Source of the DNA: Caprella mutica
Taxonomy: Eukaryota; Arthropoda; Malacostraca; Amphipoda; Caprellidae
Assembly: GCA_947561585.1 (NCBI GenBank)
Contig: CANNZV010001033.1
Location: forward strand, 62,001 to 126,000
Reading direction: 5' to 3'
DNA: 64,000 nt
The position numbers and the translations under genes were made by a program. Below are positions 10,901 through 23,455 of this stretch, in pieces. Each line of letters starts with the position of its first letter. Positions within the stretch are counted from its first letter, which is position 1. The notes below the pieces were generated by a model. The model had not been told where the DNA came from and did no database searches. It was given only the letters and a program-made list of their open reading frames with translations.

Positions 10901-13839
10901 CATATTATGAGCATTTATTTAAATCTATAACAATATTAGGAATATATCAAAGATCTTTCCAGGCATTAGATGCAAGAGTGTTTTTCAGTACATAAGGGTG
11001 AATATTTCACTATAATCAGTTAACTGTAACTCTTATAGCGGCTTAGCGAGATCAAATATGTGTGAGAATAATTGCGCACACCAAGCTTCGTACAATAACA
11101 TCTTATAAATATTTGTTTCTTGTCTTAGCTTGTTACTTTTATTTTGAATGATGATTTTTTCTTTTGCTTTTACTAATGTATGAAATACTAAATATCAAAT
11201 GAAGGTTTTTAAAAGAAAAAATATTGAAATTACTCAAATGAGGTAACTTTTGACGGCTAAGTAGGTAGGCTGAACAGATAATTTAAGATCGAGCATTCGG
11301 CTATTCGCTTTAAAATTGAATTGATTATAATTTATATATAGGTATTATAATATTATATGTATATAAGTTATAATATAAATAACTTTGAGAAATATTCACA
11401 GTAATCTTCACTGTCTGACCTTTCTAATATATTGAATAGAAGAAAAAGTTAAAAAAGCAAATAGAGTATAGTGATACCATAATACGGTATCTATAGTACT
11501 TTCATATTCAAACAAAATGCAAAAAGTTTTTATATCATCAGTTTTCTAGATAGAATTAATCAAAAATGTTGTAATATAAATGAAAAATTGAAAACTAATA
11601 GTAAAAACTTAGAAATAATTTAATTAGATACTTGGATACTTTAATATGGATACATTGTCTTGCATTGTTATGTTATGACGACAGAGTTGGTCTTCATTTT
11701 TCTTTGCATGAAATTCGGAGGTCAGAAGAAAATTCAGAATAACTTAAACTAAGTATTGGAGTGGAGACTGGAGGGAAACTTTAATGATACTTAATGCTCA
11801 TTCAGTCATACTCAATGATACTAACTTATTAAGTATAGTAAATACAGTGGAACTCCCTTATAGTGAACTCCTGTATAGTGAATCACGCTGAATAGTAAAA
11901 TCCGGTATAGTGAACATATTTAGGTTAGTCTACACAAATATTCGTAAGTTTTCTATGAATCTCTTATTCCTATTTAGTAAATTCTCTAAATTAGTTGTAT
12001 TTCATGAAATAGCAGTTCCACCAGTGCAAATCCACTATAATGTAGTCATATGAAGTCACAGTATAATTATTATCAAAAATTTATTATATTAACCCTAATG
12101 AATTTGACGTATGTTTTATAGGCATATCTTTTTTAAATTACTTTATATATTTCATGTCATTTCTTTAAATTTACTGGCCTTTCTTGACTTCGTTGCTACA
12201 TAAATACCAACTATATTTTTTAATTCAAAAGTTAAATATTTACGTATCGGCGTAAATCAGCGTAAATTTTGGAATTAATTGTACTCTAGTGACGTGTGGC
12301 AACGTAGAAATACAGATTGGTTACCCAATACGCAAGAATGTGTCCACGTTTTATGTATGCAGTAGAGACAAATGCGCGAGCTGTGATTGGTTCACACTCC
12401 ATCCAATAACAGTTCAGCTCACTCAATTGCCAATCTCTTTTATACCTATGTATTTATTTCTCCTTATATATTCAATATTTTTACTTGAAATTTGGTACAC
12501 ATTAGTATAGTACAAAAACTAACAACTTGTAAAAATACAGTAACGTAGGTTTATAAATAAGACAAGTGTTTTTTAACATAGAGTGAAACTTTCTCGTTGT
12601 AACTTGTTTCTGACAAATAGTTAGTATCTTGTTGACAAAACTTTTTTTTTTATATAGGTTGCCCTAATAGCCTTGAAAGCATAAGTTAGTAAAAGGGCCG
12701 AATATAAATGTGTAGACTGTAGTTCATTTTTATTTTTCTTAATTTTTAGATATAAAATATATACCTAAAAAAGCAGAGGTTAGCTAAATGTTCGGACTAA
12801 ATGTTTGGTTCGGAACAAATGTTCGGACCAACTTTTCCAAATTGGGTTCGCTATACGGAGGTTCGGAACCCAAAATCGACGAAGATTCGGGTTCGGATTC
12901 GGAACCTAAAAAAAGGTTCGCGAGCCCAGCTCTGATTACTAGTAATTAGTGGATACATTTTTAGAGAATTCTGGTCATTTTGGATTTGAAAATGTTTGGA
13001 GATGAATTGTCCTTGATATTTCTATTACCTATTTGAAAGTATTTAATTTGTATTTAGTTTATTCTAGTACCTCTAAACAATAAACAATTCAATTAATTCC
13101 TATTATAGTATTATACTAGTAACTATATTAATTATTTTTATTTAAATAATCATAATAAGAACACTAGATTCTAGAACTAAGTTAATTGCTATCTCAATTA
13201 TGAAAAAATATTATTGATATTATTTTAATTAAATTAAATTCAAAACAATACTTGGCAGTTGGCACTTGATATTGATAATAATTAATAAATAGTATCAATT
13301 TCTATCCATTTAAATTAAATTAAATTGGAATGATTAAATCAGTAAATCACATTACACAATAGTGACAATACCTAATTAAATAATAAATATGGATACGAAA
13401 CTTACGGACTGGTTTGGTAAAATTGGCAATACGCTAATAGTAATAGCCTATTGGCTACTAAGCCTGATTTAATTAACTAAATTAAGTACTCCTAGGCCCG
13501 AGGCTAAATTTCAAATTTGCTAATACCTACAAATTTGAAATTTACAATATTGCATCTATTTTTAGTATTTTACTGCCATGCCATTCACTAAACCTGGTAT
13601 ACCAGAAAAAGAAATTGGTTAGTACTGCATTAAATAATAATTATAATAACAATCAAGCTAGGTAGGTGGATAATCTAAAAAAAAAACAATGAAGCTGTTG
13701 ACATTAACTTACAAATGGGAATCACAGAAACGATGAATGCATTGAGATAAAACATCATAGAGGCTTTCGTGGAAATATTTCTGCTGAAGTCTTGAAGAAG
13801 TAACTCTTCTTCTTTCGTGAATTTTGTGTTCTTAACCAT
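7972..13839 (-). CDS. SSR3: Translocon-associated protein subunit gamma (TRAP-gamma), three exons
   Basis: TRAP-gamma is a multi-span ER membrane protein of the translocon-associated protein complex, which sits beside Sec61 and helps some secretory proteins insert. Coding exons on the minus strand are 13839-13713, 9422-9203 and 8173-7972, joined by GT-AG introns: ATTT/GTAAGT, TTTCAG/GG, GAG AG/GTTAGT and TTTCAG/A. Together they encode 182 residues, against about 185 in vertebrates. The start has a good context (AAAATGG). Conserved blocks include [15 protein letters not shown] near residues 13-27, [20 protein letters not shown] at 66-85, [14 protein letters not shown] at 112-125 and TTFSLFYNN at 130-138. 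Four membrane segments fit at about 29-48, 54-74, 138-157 and 162-178, with a charged cytosolic stretch (76-130) between the second and third. The gene is intact. Both introns carry transposons, which make up most of its 5.9-kb span. Confidence 0.95.
8870..9147. mobile_element. hAT-type MITE in SSR3 intron 2
   Basis: Inverted ends CAGTGGTTC and GAACCACTG have the CAGNG pattern of hAT elements. Flanking 8-bp repeats TTCTATAG (8862-8869) and CTCTATAG (9148-9155) differ at one base. Internal GGTGCC/GGCACCCC words are inverted near each end. No coding capacity. Confidence 0.8.
9529..9823. mobile_element. piggyBac-type MITE in SSR3 intron 1
   Basis: TTAA borders both ends, with inverted repeats CCCTTTAGCGGGCA on the left and the inverse of CCCTTTAGAGGGCA on the right. 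TTAA targets and CCC-starting ends are piggyBac hallmarks. An extra A follows the left TTAA. No transposase frame. Confidence 0.7.
10278..12934. mobile_element. 2.66-kb hAT-type element in SSR3 intron 1
   Basis: Inverted ends CAGAGCTGGGC and perfect 8-bp target duplications ATTACTAG (10270-10277 and 12935-12942) define the element. Both subterminal regions (about 10290-10430 and 12788-12920) are full of TTCGGAAC and GTTCGCGAAC words, as expected of transposase-binding subterminal repeats. No transposase is recognisable; a 73-codon frame at 12289-12510 looks random. A pogo-like end CAGTGGAACTCCC at 11845 suggests a further nested MITE related to the one at 40609-40852. Confidence 0.85.
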
Positions 13840-13922
13840 TTTGAATTATTATTCTAGGTTTCTTCAGTAAAAAGAAATCACGAGCAAGTTTAACCTTACT
13901 CCTCACGGTACTTCCAAACTTG

Positions 13923-13928
13923 AACTGA
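13923..13928 (-). promoter_or_regulatory. Candidate SSR3 initiator (TCAGTT)
   Basis: The minus strand has an arthropod-type initiator TCAGTT in CTGTCAGTTCAAG, 87 bases upstream of the start codon. Transcription from its A (13926) would give a short, unspliced 5' leader. No TATA box is evident. This is a motif match only. Confidence 0.4.
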
Positions 13929-13929
13929 C

Positions 13930-15278
13930 AGCGAGCGACACGAAAGTTGTGAGATGTAAACAGTTCCAATAATATTATTAGAGTAGTGCTTAAAATAATT
14001 GTTTTGAAACATTTCAACTATTTGAATACAATATAATTATGCAGTATAATTTGACTGATGAAAGAAAGTGTTATATTGTATATTTCATGAATATTTAAAA
14101 GAAAACAATTATTTTTAAAAGACTAGTACACCGGTACACGACAACATATCATGCCAACAAAACAGCAACATGATCAAATTCAACGAGTGACTAGCCTTAA
14201 AAATCATCTTACTATGAGATAGATATGTAAAGATATCTTCTATATAGTTATTAAATTAGTTGAAGCATGCATATAATGTATAATGGATCGCTAAACACAT
14301 TGAACAATGTTTTTTTCTAATTGTTTTTCTAATTTAATTGTTTTTTCGAATTGAATTAAATCTTTTGATTCTAGATGCAAATGACAAATGAACATTCATT
14401 TAACCCTGGAACGACCATATCATGAGAATATAGATGCATAATTTAAATATCAAATGACTTGATTCTATTATTAATGTTTTGTCTGGATACCAATTAAAAT
14501 AATGCAGTATGTTGTGTTTTAATTAGTTTTCTTTCTTTCGCTACCAGGCCAGCCTTGTGGAGCCAGGTGAAGAACAACTGCTGAGCTGATGTGTCACAAT
14601 TTGCGTTACACTAGTAACATAGTCTGATGTCTAAAGCAATAATGGTGTTGTATATTGAAATTTACTAAAGAAGCTCGTAATAAGAATTAAAATCATTGTA
14701 AAATTCGTGCTATATAAAAACAACTGCTATATATGTAACACTCTTTCGCCATTATAAATCCTATACAAATTATACTGAGTCTAACCTATTCTAATAGATA
14801 ATAGATCGGGCAATTAAGTTGAACTAATTTAAATATTTTAATTGTGACTTTTCTAGTTGAATTTGTAGAATAATTAACAGAAGCAATTGGAAGTAAATAG
14901 CATTAATATTTTTTTTATATTTCACCTCTATTACATAATAATGATCTCAAATTAAAACGAGTGAGAAAATTAATTCGAATTTATTAGTCCTTATGTGGAT
15001 CAAGTTGAAACTGTTTAACTTGACCCACTTTCTTTTGGAAAATATTTAAAACAAAATTAACTATGTATGTATGTATTTTAATGTCGGTTATTTTATTGTC
15101 TCAAAAAACGAAACTTCTTTTAAAATGTGATAGTTTATTATTCCACTTTGATGATTAACTTTTTTAGAGTTGTAAAATATAACATTTATTTATACTCCTA
15201 AAGTAAGAAATTTAAATGCTGGGCATGTTGAATGATAATTCAATGCTCTGTATTATAACAGACTCCCATGATTCCATT
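13930..15278. other. Intergenic sequence upstream of SSR3
   Basis: AT-rich, without supported genes. A small inverted repeat GGATCAAGTTGAAACTGTTTAACTTGACCC lies at about 14998-15027. No transposon ends were recognised. Confidence 0.5.
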
Positions 15279-15787
15279 ACACACAGAGAAAGGATTAGTT
15301 GAAGCAAATCAAATTTGATTTGTTTTGACTCATATGAATGGGTTATTTTTGCGCCTACCTACGTGGTGAGTTGTACATAGGTACTGCTTAAAAGTAGTTA
15401 AACTGACGATGGTTAAAACAACACAGTCGGTGTGACTCTTACATAAACTTAAAAAAAGTAGCACCAACTCTCATAGCAAGTTAATTTATACACCAGATAC
15501 ATATTGTATTAACAGTCTTTGTGAGTTACTACAATACACTCTGTCATAGTTGTTTCAACATATGTTAAAATTCTCAAAAAAGCAACTTTTAACTCTCATA
15601 GTAAGTTGATTGAATTGAAAATGAATTGAATTAACTAGTGTTTGATGACACACCACGTCATAGTTGTTTTAACACACGTGAAAGCATGACTAAACTCCAA
15701 CCATCTCACGTAATATATTGATTCAAAGCATAAATTGATGTTCCATTAGATATGACCACATGGGTTGTACCTTTTTCTCTATGTGTA
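15279..15787. mobile_element. Mariner-like MITE with TA ends
   Basis: Inverted ends TACACACAGAGAAAGG and the inverse of TACACATAGAGAAAAAGG start at TA dinucleotides. Inside, a block with CAACTCTCATAGCAAGTT near 15465 recurs as TAACTCTCATAGTAAGTT near 15590. No transposase. Confidence 0.6.
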
Positions 15788-15830
15788 GTTATAATCTAAA
15801 TGGCTAAAGTCCATTGGAAAATATTCACAA

Positions 15831-16370
15831 CTAGATCACGCGCACTCGGTAGAGCGCATATCTACGCCGCCGCTTATAAATGACCTTGACCATCCAATAA
15901 TCCTTGACCTCAACCTTTGACCCGTTTGCTCCCAAAATATAAAAAAATTGGTGAATGGATAATGATAAATCACCAAGTTTCATGCAATTTGGTCGAATAC
16001 ATTTTGAATTATTGAGTTATAAATGACCTTGACTTTGACCTTTGACTGGATCACTCAAAAATTCTACAAGATAGTCCCTGGAGACTTATCAATCGTCCCA
16101 TCAAATTTCAGGCATTCTGGTTAAATTCTTTTTGTGTTATTGAGTTATAAATGGCCTTGACCTTGATCTTTGACCCGATCACTCCCAAAATTTGACCAAA
16201 TGGTTCATGTATATCGTCCCACTAATTTTTATGGACTATGACTGAAAACTTTTTGAGTTATAAGTGAGCTTGACCTTGACCTTTGGCCGGATCGCTCCCA
16301 AAACTCTACCAGATGGTCGGCCCTGGTGCGAATAACAAGATAATAAATAAATAAATAAATAAATAAATAA
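15831..16370 (-). mobile_element. Helitron-like element made of GGTCAAAGGTCA modules
   Basis: On the minus strand the element ends ACCGAGTGCGCGTGATCTAG followed by T, with a short imperfect hairpin (GCGCTC...GAGTGCGC) just before. This fits the Helitron CTRR end. The body repeats a ~120-bp module with TTATAAATGACCTTGACC four times. The minus-strand start is unclear; it lies near a (TAAA)n tract at 16340-16372. The plus-strand copy at 62595-63815 has the same terminus. Confidence 0.5.
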
Positions 16371-16676
16371 ATGCCGCAGAAAACATAACTTACGCTTTCT
16401 TTGAAGGTAAACAGTAAAGTGTTTCGATTATATTAACCGATTTTAATAAATACTTTACAAAGTTATACGTTATTTGAAATAAAAAATTTGTACTTGCAGA
16501 TGTGCAATTCAAAGAAAATACGAGTTATACATAAATGAGTACCTACGGATTCAACTCGCACCTATATGAAAGTCAGTTGAAAGTGTTCGAACATAATTCT
16601 GTTTAGATTTGTACACTTTTCTTTGTGGAATAATTTTCATCAACTAGAAAACATATTCAAGTTCACTTATGAATAA

Positions 16677-16968
16677 TCTATACTAATAATTTCCTTAGTG
16701 TGTTTATTTATTTATTTATTTGGTGTCCGCTTTTACACGACGTGTATTAAACATGTAGATTGTAACTATGATACGCACGGGTAAAATATATTGACTTGAT
16801 TTTTAAATTCCCTGTTTTTTATTCAAATTTCAAATGTATTTTATCTTTAAAATAAATTAGACTATGCAGAAAAATAAATTTTAATTGAATTCATTAAAAG
16901 TAACGTAATAACGGGAAATTAATTGGTATTAATGATGACCCGTTATTTTTAACGGGAAAGTACGCTAG
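16677..16968 (+). mobile_element. Helitron-type non-autonomous element, copy A
   Basis: Starts TCTATACTAATAATTTCC after an A. It ends with a perfect 7-bp stem CCCGTTA/TAACGGG, an 8-base gap, then CTAG before a T. This is the classic Helitron 3' structure with A/T insertion. The copy at 50891-51149 shares the TACACGACG and ATGATACGCACGGG words and the same terminal hairpin. Confidence 0.8.
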
Positions 16969-17069
16969 TTTCAAATAATCATTATATTTCAATCGCATAC
17001 ATACGAGTATACAGTACATTTGATCTACAATGAAATCATGTATAGTGAACCATCCCAAGTAGTAGAGTA

Positions 17070-17824
17070 CAGGCATCCCCCGCTTTAGTTACCAAATCAC
17101 GACTCAGTTTAGTTACCAAACGGTAACTAAAGCGAATAAAAGTAACAAGAAATTTATAATTGTCACTCCTTGATTCTATATATCATTTTCTATGAGTTAT
17201 AGAAAGAAAATAAGTTTTAGAGTTCTTAAAGTACTACGTATATAAGCATATATTAATAGTAACATACAGTCTTTCATTGTTTGTGACTGGGATGAAAAAG
17301 TTTTAAAGTCGTGCATTTATTAAATGTTTTAAAATCCATCATAGCTTAACTCTCACTCAGTATAGGTGAGTAATTAATAGATACTTAGATTTCTATAATT
17401 ATTGCTCTACATTTACCAAACATCAATTTTATGCTCTATGAAATATTTTTGGTAGTAGGAAACTAAGTTCCAAGTTATTGGTTGGTTCTAAAATTTCGAA
17501 CACGTCAGAAAAGAAAATATTAAAATTATTATTTAACTTCCATTCTAATTGAAATAAAAGTTAAATAATGATTATTATATTAAGATTTTCACGTGTTCGA
17601 AAATATTGAACTTACCCTAAAATGGGACATGTTGAATTTCTGAACCAATTGCTTCTAATAACCTCATCTGGATTATAATTTTGATATTTGTTTTAGTTAC
17701 GGTGAAATAATCCCAAAAATTGTCTCCGTTTTCTATGTCTACGAACGGTTCTTATTTCGAATCATGACTCGAAATAAGTACCACTTTTGTTAAAGTGAGT
17801 TGTACTTAAAGCGAGGCTCACCTG
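17070..17824. mobile_element. pogo/Tigger-like element
   Basis: Inverted ends CAGGCATCCCCCGCTTTAGT and the inverse of CAGGTGAGCCTCGCTTTAAG lie between TA dinucleotides (17068-17069, 17825-17826). The CAGG...CCTCGCTTTA pattern resembles pogo/Tigger termini of the Tc1-mariner group. No transposase frame remains. Confidence 0.7.
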
Positions 17825-18079
17825 TAATGAGTACGGTTCTTGTGCTCTTAAAATCATAGATCCCGAAAATATTATAGACGGAGAGAATTAGACACTATAT
17901 TGAATCGTTCTAAACCAGCGGTATCCCGCGCAAAAAATGGATATTCCCAAAACCTTCTCGGAATATTCCCAAGGAATATTCCATGATGATCATTTTTTGA
18001 TATTCAGGGAATGCAGTTTTTTGACACTTTTATGGAATAGTCCCATAAATCACAAGGGAAAATCTAGGGAATCAAGGAA

Positions 18080-18740
18080 ACGAAGTTCAATGGAATAATG
18101 AAGGAATGCCAATGGAATAAGACATCCAAAGTAAGAGGGAATATTGAAAGAATACCTATGGAATAAGACAACTAAAGGAAGAGGGAATATTGAAGGAATA
18201 CCTATAGAATGAGACATCCAAAGTAAGAGGGAATATTGAAGGACAACCTATGGAATAAGACAACTAAAGGAAGAGGGAATATTGAAGGAATACCTATGGA
18301 ATGAGGCATCCAAAGTAAGAGGGAATATTGAAGGAATACCTATGGAATAAGACAACTAAAGGAAGAGGGAATATTGAAGGAATACCTATGGAATAAGAAA
18401 ACTAAAGGAAGAGGAAATATTGAAGGAATACCTATAGAATGAGACATCCAAAGTAAGAGGGAATATTGAAGGACAACCTATGGAATAAGACAACTAAAGG
18501 AAGAGGGAATATTGAAGGAATACCTATGGAATGAGGCATCCAAAGTAAGAGGGAATATTGAAGGAATACCTATAGAATGAGACATCCAAAGGAAGAGGGA
18601 ATATTGGAGGAATACCTATGGAGTAAGTCATCCAAGGGAAGAGGGAATATTTAGGGATTACCCATGGAATAGGTCATCCAAAGGAAGAAGGAATATTGAA
18701 GGTATAACAATGGAATAAAACATCCAGAAGAAGAGGCCAC
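18080..18740. repeat. ~46-bp tandem repeat, left arm of the palindrome
   Basis: Units contain GGGAATATTGAAGGAATACC, TATGGAATAAGACA and AAAGGAAGA, repeated about 14 times with indels. Two unit types alternate (ACAACTAAAGG and ACATCCAAAGT). The inverted counterpart is at 27240-27700. Confidence 0.8.
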
Positions 18741-19737
18741 GATGAAGGAATATCAATGGAATAAGTAATTCAAAAGGAGGGAATAAATGAAACTAAATAA
18801 CTTAGACTACGAATGGCCGTGTAACACTAATTACTTGAGTACATAGCTCAATTGTCACATAGCTACACACCAAGAAGTGTACCGTGAACAAATAACTTTG
18901 TTTTAAAAATCTACGAATATTAAAACTTAAATTTCAGGACACATTATTTAAATCTAGGTATTTTCACAATTGCCCCTTTGTACTGGTATGGAATGAAAGA
19001 AGCTAAACATACATCAATCATTTTATCAAAATATCAAATCGCACATGATTCAGAAAGCGCTTAAATTAATGAAACATAAATTAATTCCTGTGCAACTTTT
19101 TTACATGTTATAAAGGCTCAATCTATTTAGCTGTCAGTAATTTTCACTCGATATTTCTCACTTATTCTATGGCGCTATGGTTGTACTTTTCACTTGCAAA
19201 GTTTTCAATTTTTAGTTAAGAAAGGCTCACAGGTTTCATTCACCATCACCTTCTCATTTTCCTCTTCCATCTGTTAATGCAGTCAACACTCAACAGTGCT
19301 ATCGTCTCTTTTTGCAAAATTATTGACCACTACAATCGATTGGTGGTAGCGTAGCTTACTATATGCCACTTTCCTGTGTGACAACTATATAGTACAAAGT
19401 CTTTTGTATTTGGTTCTTTACTTAACGAGGAGCAAATTTATTCAATCGAGCAATTAATTTTGTCAATAATCTTAAATTCCTTCATATTGAATATAGTGGT
19501 GTCAGTGCAGCTATAGTTTTAGAGCAAGCGCTTCATACTATATAGTACACACAATGAAATGAATAGGACATGTCTCTAGATTTGTAACTTCTTAGCCAAC
19601 CATATTGCCAGAAACTGTGATAGTAGTACCTACGGAGAAATAAATTAATTAGTCATCATTTATCAATAACCTGTATTCAATTAGTTAATACATAAATTAA
19701 ATAAAAACCTAAGTGAAATTATTCTTTCTAATTTTAA

Positions 19738-19905
19738 GAGGAAAAAGTAGATCTTAAAGGGAATACAGATTTAGATAAGAAAAAAGTTTTGAGAAACAAT
19801 ATGGGTAAAAAAATAAAAAAATTCAAATATAAGTAAAACAAGAATGAAAGAAGAAAAGCTACTATGAATATTTTTAACACTGAAAATCATTATTGGCACT
19901 TTTAA
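19738..19905 (+). other. Coding-like fragment in the left palindrome arm
   Basis: Counterpart of the 25563-25763 frame. It keeps the EEKVDLKGNTDLD-like start, then loses the frame (stop after about 35 residues) and carries a deletion. Not expressed as a protein as it stands. Confidence 0.25.
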
Positions 19906-20158
19906 AATTTTACTATTAAACTCTAATCAGTTAAAGAACAGGTCACTGAAGAAATAATTTTATGAAATTTTATATTTCACTTACAGAGGCTAGAGAATGT
20001 GTATTGTTTAACCTAGGTTATAGCTAAATATTAATAAACATTTAATAATATGAATTAACATAGTGAATCCATTTACAATCAAAGTATAAACTAAGTATAC
20101 ATATGAATAGTTATAGGCCTACAAACTGAAATAGTACGGTAAAGATAGCTAGGGTAAG

Positions 20159-20392
20159 TAGGGTCACGCAGGTATATTACGGCACTTTAATTTTTAATTG
20201 CGTTCTTCTCAAGAGAGTCTAAAAACATTCTGAACCGAAATAACATTAAAATGTTGCATAGCTATCAAAAGAAGCGCAGTGCATGCTATAATTTGTTAAT
20301 CTAAGTTTTTAACGTGTGTTTTGAAGCTATGATGTGTATGTGGTTAGAGGCCGCAGTTAGTTAGTGTACCGCAATTTAACTACTTGACCCTA
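20159..20392. mobile_element. MITE shared by both palindrome arms (left copy)
   Basis: Ends TAGGGTCACGCAGG and the inverse of TAGGGTCAAGTAG. It contains AGTTAGTTAGTGTACCGCAA near the right end. The equivalent copy in the other arm is at 25089-25322 and a truncated third copy is at about 30841-31088. Confidence 0.65.
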
Positions 20393-21994
20393 CTCTTATT
20401 CCGTTATCACCAAATATAAATATTTAACTTTAAACAAAAATTTAAAATAGTTGAGTGATAACTGCTGTTGATAAAATATAAACAATGGTGTACATTCGTT
20501 AAACATTTGCAATCTCAATACTAACCTCTTTTTTTCTTGAATTGACACTAACTTATTAACTACTGTCTCTAATTATAGCCCGTCTATAACGTCTGAACTG
20601 CACTGCTGCAAGGCGAAAACTAAATTGGATAAAAATTATTCTGGGTACCTGATTCGCAACTTTTACTAGTTTCGGATTTCATAAAAACGAAATAATTAAT
20701 TTTTGTAGGTACTACTAATTTCTAATAGGGAGCCAGCATTTAATTTGCTCATCCGAAACTCTATTCATTTAGATTGAAATTTTTAATTCGCTTGGTGGTT
20801 TAGTATCTGCTTAAGAACAAAATGCCATATCGATGACGTTTTGAAATACAAGAGACTGGAAGAAGCAACCAGAAAGGAAAGTTAATTTTAGAAGAAGTCT
20901 CATCAGAAGTCAGTGACAATGCTCATGGATGCAGCAAAGCTCTGTGAAAGAGTTTTGTATGAATGGAAGATGAAAATGGAAGAAAATACCAAACACGGAA
21001 ATCTAACACCTCATAGACATAGTTGAAGAGCTCAACTCTTGCGCTATCTTTTAAAACTACAAGTAGCGTTAAAAATTATATATATGATAAAAATTAGAAG
21101 AGAACATATGAAATCTAAATTACAACAGTTCATCTTACAAACCCACGTTTCTTTGTTTTCAAATTAGACAACCAAATTCTAAGGAAATAGAAAAAATCAT
21201 CGTTCGATTCAATTGACATTCCTTTGTTGTTTGAAATACATACTTTAAATTTCCCATCTTCCAGAAACATTCCTTCATATTACCCAATGGGATATATTCC
21301 TTATAGAAAATATTGAAATAGTTCCAGGGATATTCAAAAGTATTTCAGGAAGTAAAATTTTTCATTCAATTCCTGTTACATTCCGTCATTGTTTCACTAA
21401 GAATACTGTAGATCCCAAATGTTCCAGGGATATTCCTTCGTTTTATTTTTGGGAATACTATTATACGTAACTAGCTTGATAATTCTTGGAATATTTATGG
21501 GATATTCAGAATGGAATACTATCAAAAATATATATTCCAAGAATATTCCAATTTGTTTCGCATGGAATACTATAGAAATATGATATTCCCTGAATATCCT
21601 AGGATGATATCTGACCGAATACTGTAACTCTCCAATATTCCTGGAACATTCCCTCGTATAAAAATTTGAATACTATCCAATATTATTGTTACAGGAATAT
21701 CCCTTCTTCATCAAACTGTGAGTGCAGATTAGGAGGGAATATTGTAGATATTAAGGGAATATCCCAGGCATAAAACCTTCTTGCCCGGGATATAGTATTC
21801 GATACCATTTCATTACAAGGGGGGGAGGGTGGCAATTGGGGCAGATGCCTCCCTTTGAGGTCTGATTTTTTAAAAATAAATCTAAGGATAAATAAAAAAA
21901 ATACGGATTAATCCTCAAAATTGAAGAAATGTCAATTTTTTGAGTATTTTTTAATTGCTTTAAACATGCTTTAACAATGTGATCTTTCAGAAGC

Positions 21995-23095
21995 GTCATT
22001 TTTAAATTGCGATTTGTATTATGTATTTAATGCTTCATGTCGTATTATGTATGCGCCATTTTGTTCATGAAGAATGGATTTTTATGCCCCTATTAATATT
22101 AGCATTGATCTTTAACCTTAAAAAGTTTCTGAATTTGAGGAGAAATGGATTGTCCTGCAGTTTTCCGAAACACCTTCTTCTTCAACAGTACGTCGAGAGC
22201 CTGATTCTATCCACAAGAAAAAGTAAATGAAAACAAAACCAAAAGGAATAAAAACAGTGATTTAGAGGGTGAAAAGTATCTTTAAAGAACCCCTCAGTTA
22301 CTCTCTCAGAAAAGCTTTTCAAAAGATTTCACTCACCAAAACCAGGTGGTGGAGGAACCTCGTACATCAACTTGGTTTCCGTTTTTATCATTACACTTCA
22401 GTTCAACTATCAACGAAAAGCACAGAAATAGCAGTTCTGTCAGTGGATTCTGCAGCAACCATCCAACATTGGCCATTGCCAATTAAATCGTTTTGACAGA
22501 TAAGAAGTTCTTTTGCCTCCATCAAAAACAAATCGAAAAAATACAAATGAAAATCATCGAAATATCTGGAAAACAAATAATAGGTATGCTGCTAAGGTAT
22601 TGATCTTCGTTGCAATTATTAAACTCTTCGTGCATTCCTTGATGAATTTGGCAACTTGTCATCGGTTAATGGTGTTTCAAAACTCTGATTGCTCCAGCAC
22701 ATTATAAGGCCTAGCCTGCAACTTCTTCACTTTGGTGGATGCAAGACCACATTGCACAAATGCATCTCTAGAATTTCCAAGGAAAAGTTTCGAGGTTGAG
22801 TGATTTGCAGAAGTACGGATATAAATTTCTGTTCAGCACACAGTCCAGATATCAACCCTTTGGACTTTCACATATGGGCTGCTGCACAAACTCAAGTTTA
22901 TATAAAAAAACAGATTCCAATGAATCTCTTATACAATGTATTCAAAGCTTCGCTCAAATATATAACAAGAAGACTCATGAAAGTATGCAAGAATGTTCTA
23001 AGGTGTGCGTCGTTCTGTCTTCAGACTGCAGGGGGTCATTTTCAACAACTTTTGTAGGACCTCAGGAAATGTGTCTCATATGATATAAGATAATA
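21995..23095 (+). pseudogene. Degenerate Tc1/mariner-type transposase, left arm
   Basis: The best preserved part is the frame 22800-23057, which contains HSPDINPLDFHIWAAAQTQV and ends CLQTAGGHFQQLL. The SPDxNPLDFxxW block is typical of DDE transposases of the IS630/Tc1/mariner group, and a GGHFxxLL end is common in insect mariner-like proteins. Upstream segments (22021-22230, 22269-22496, 22513-22707) are short frames broken by stops, probably the amino-terminal part after decay. Several frame breaks make the gene inactive. It points toward the palindrome centre. Confidence 0.6.
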
Positions 23096-23455
23096 AATGT
23101 TTAATAATAATGAAAATCCATTCTTTTCTTCAAAGTGATTTATCTATATAATGGTATTTGACTTATTTTAAGTGCCTCTAATTCGCAATTAAATAATGAC
23201 GTATCTGATGGAACACAGTGTATAATGAATAATATGATTTTTGCTGCACCCAATGATTGAATATAATGATTAAGTTATTGACTAACAGTCTATTAGACTT
23301 CAAATACAGCATATGGACTATAAAATAGATATACTTTGTTCCATCAGAAACGACATATTTATATAGCGAATTAGAAGCACTTCTAATGCATCAATTGTCA
23401 TCATAGATACACCACGTTGATGGAAAAGAAAATATTATTATTAAAAAATTATTGT
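23095..23455. repeat. Centre of the palindrome
   Basis: The inversion symmetry continues here: CCTCTAATTCGCAATTAAAT and CTGATGGAACA on the left match their inverses near 23380 and 23340. The unmatched loop is probably under 60 bp near 23250-23300. No coding frame. Confidence 0.6.

Noticed and set aside
12289..12510. 73-codon frame as a hAT transposase
   Set aside because: No hAT dimerisation or DDE motifs; too short.
12895..12925. GGGTTCGGATTCGG as a tRNA B box
   Set aside because: No A box, acceptor stem or anticodon arm; it belongs to the TTCGGAAC subterminal repeats.
22021..22707. Three short frames as separate small genes
   Set aside because: They lie in the decayed 5' part of a transposase inside the giant palindrome and are broken by stops.
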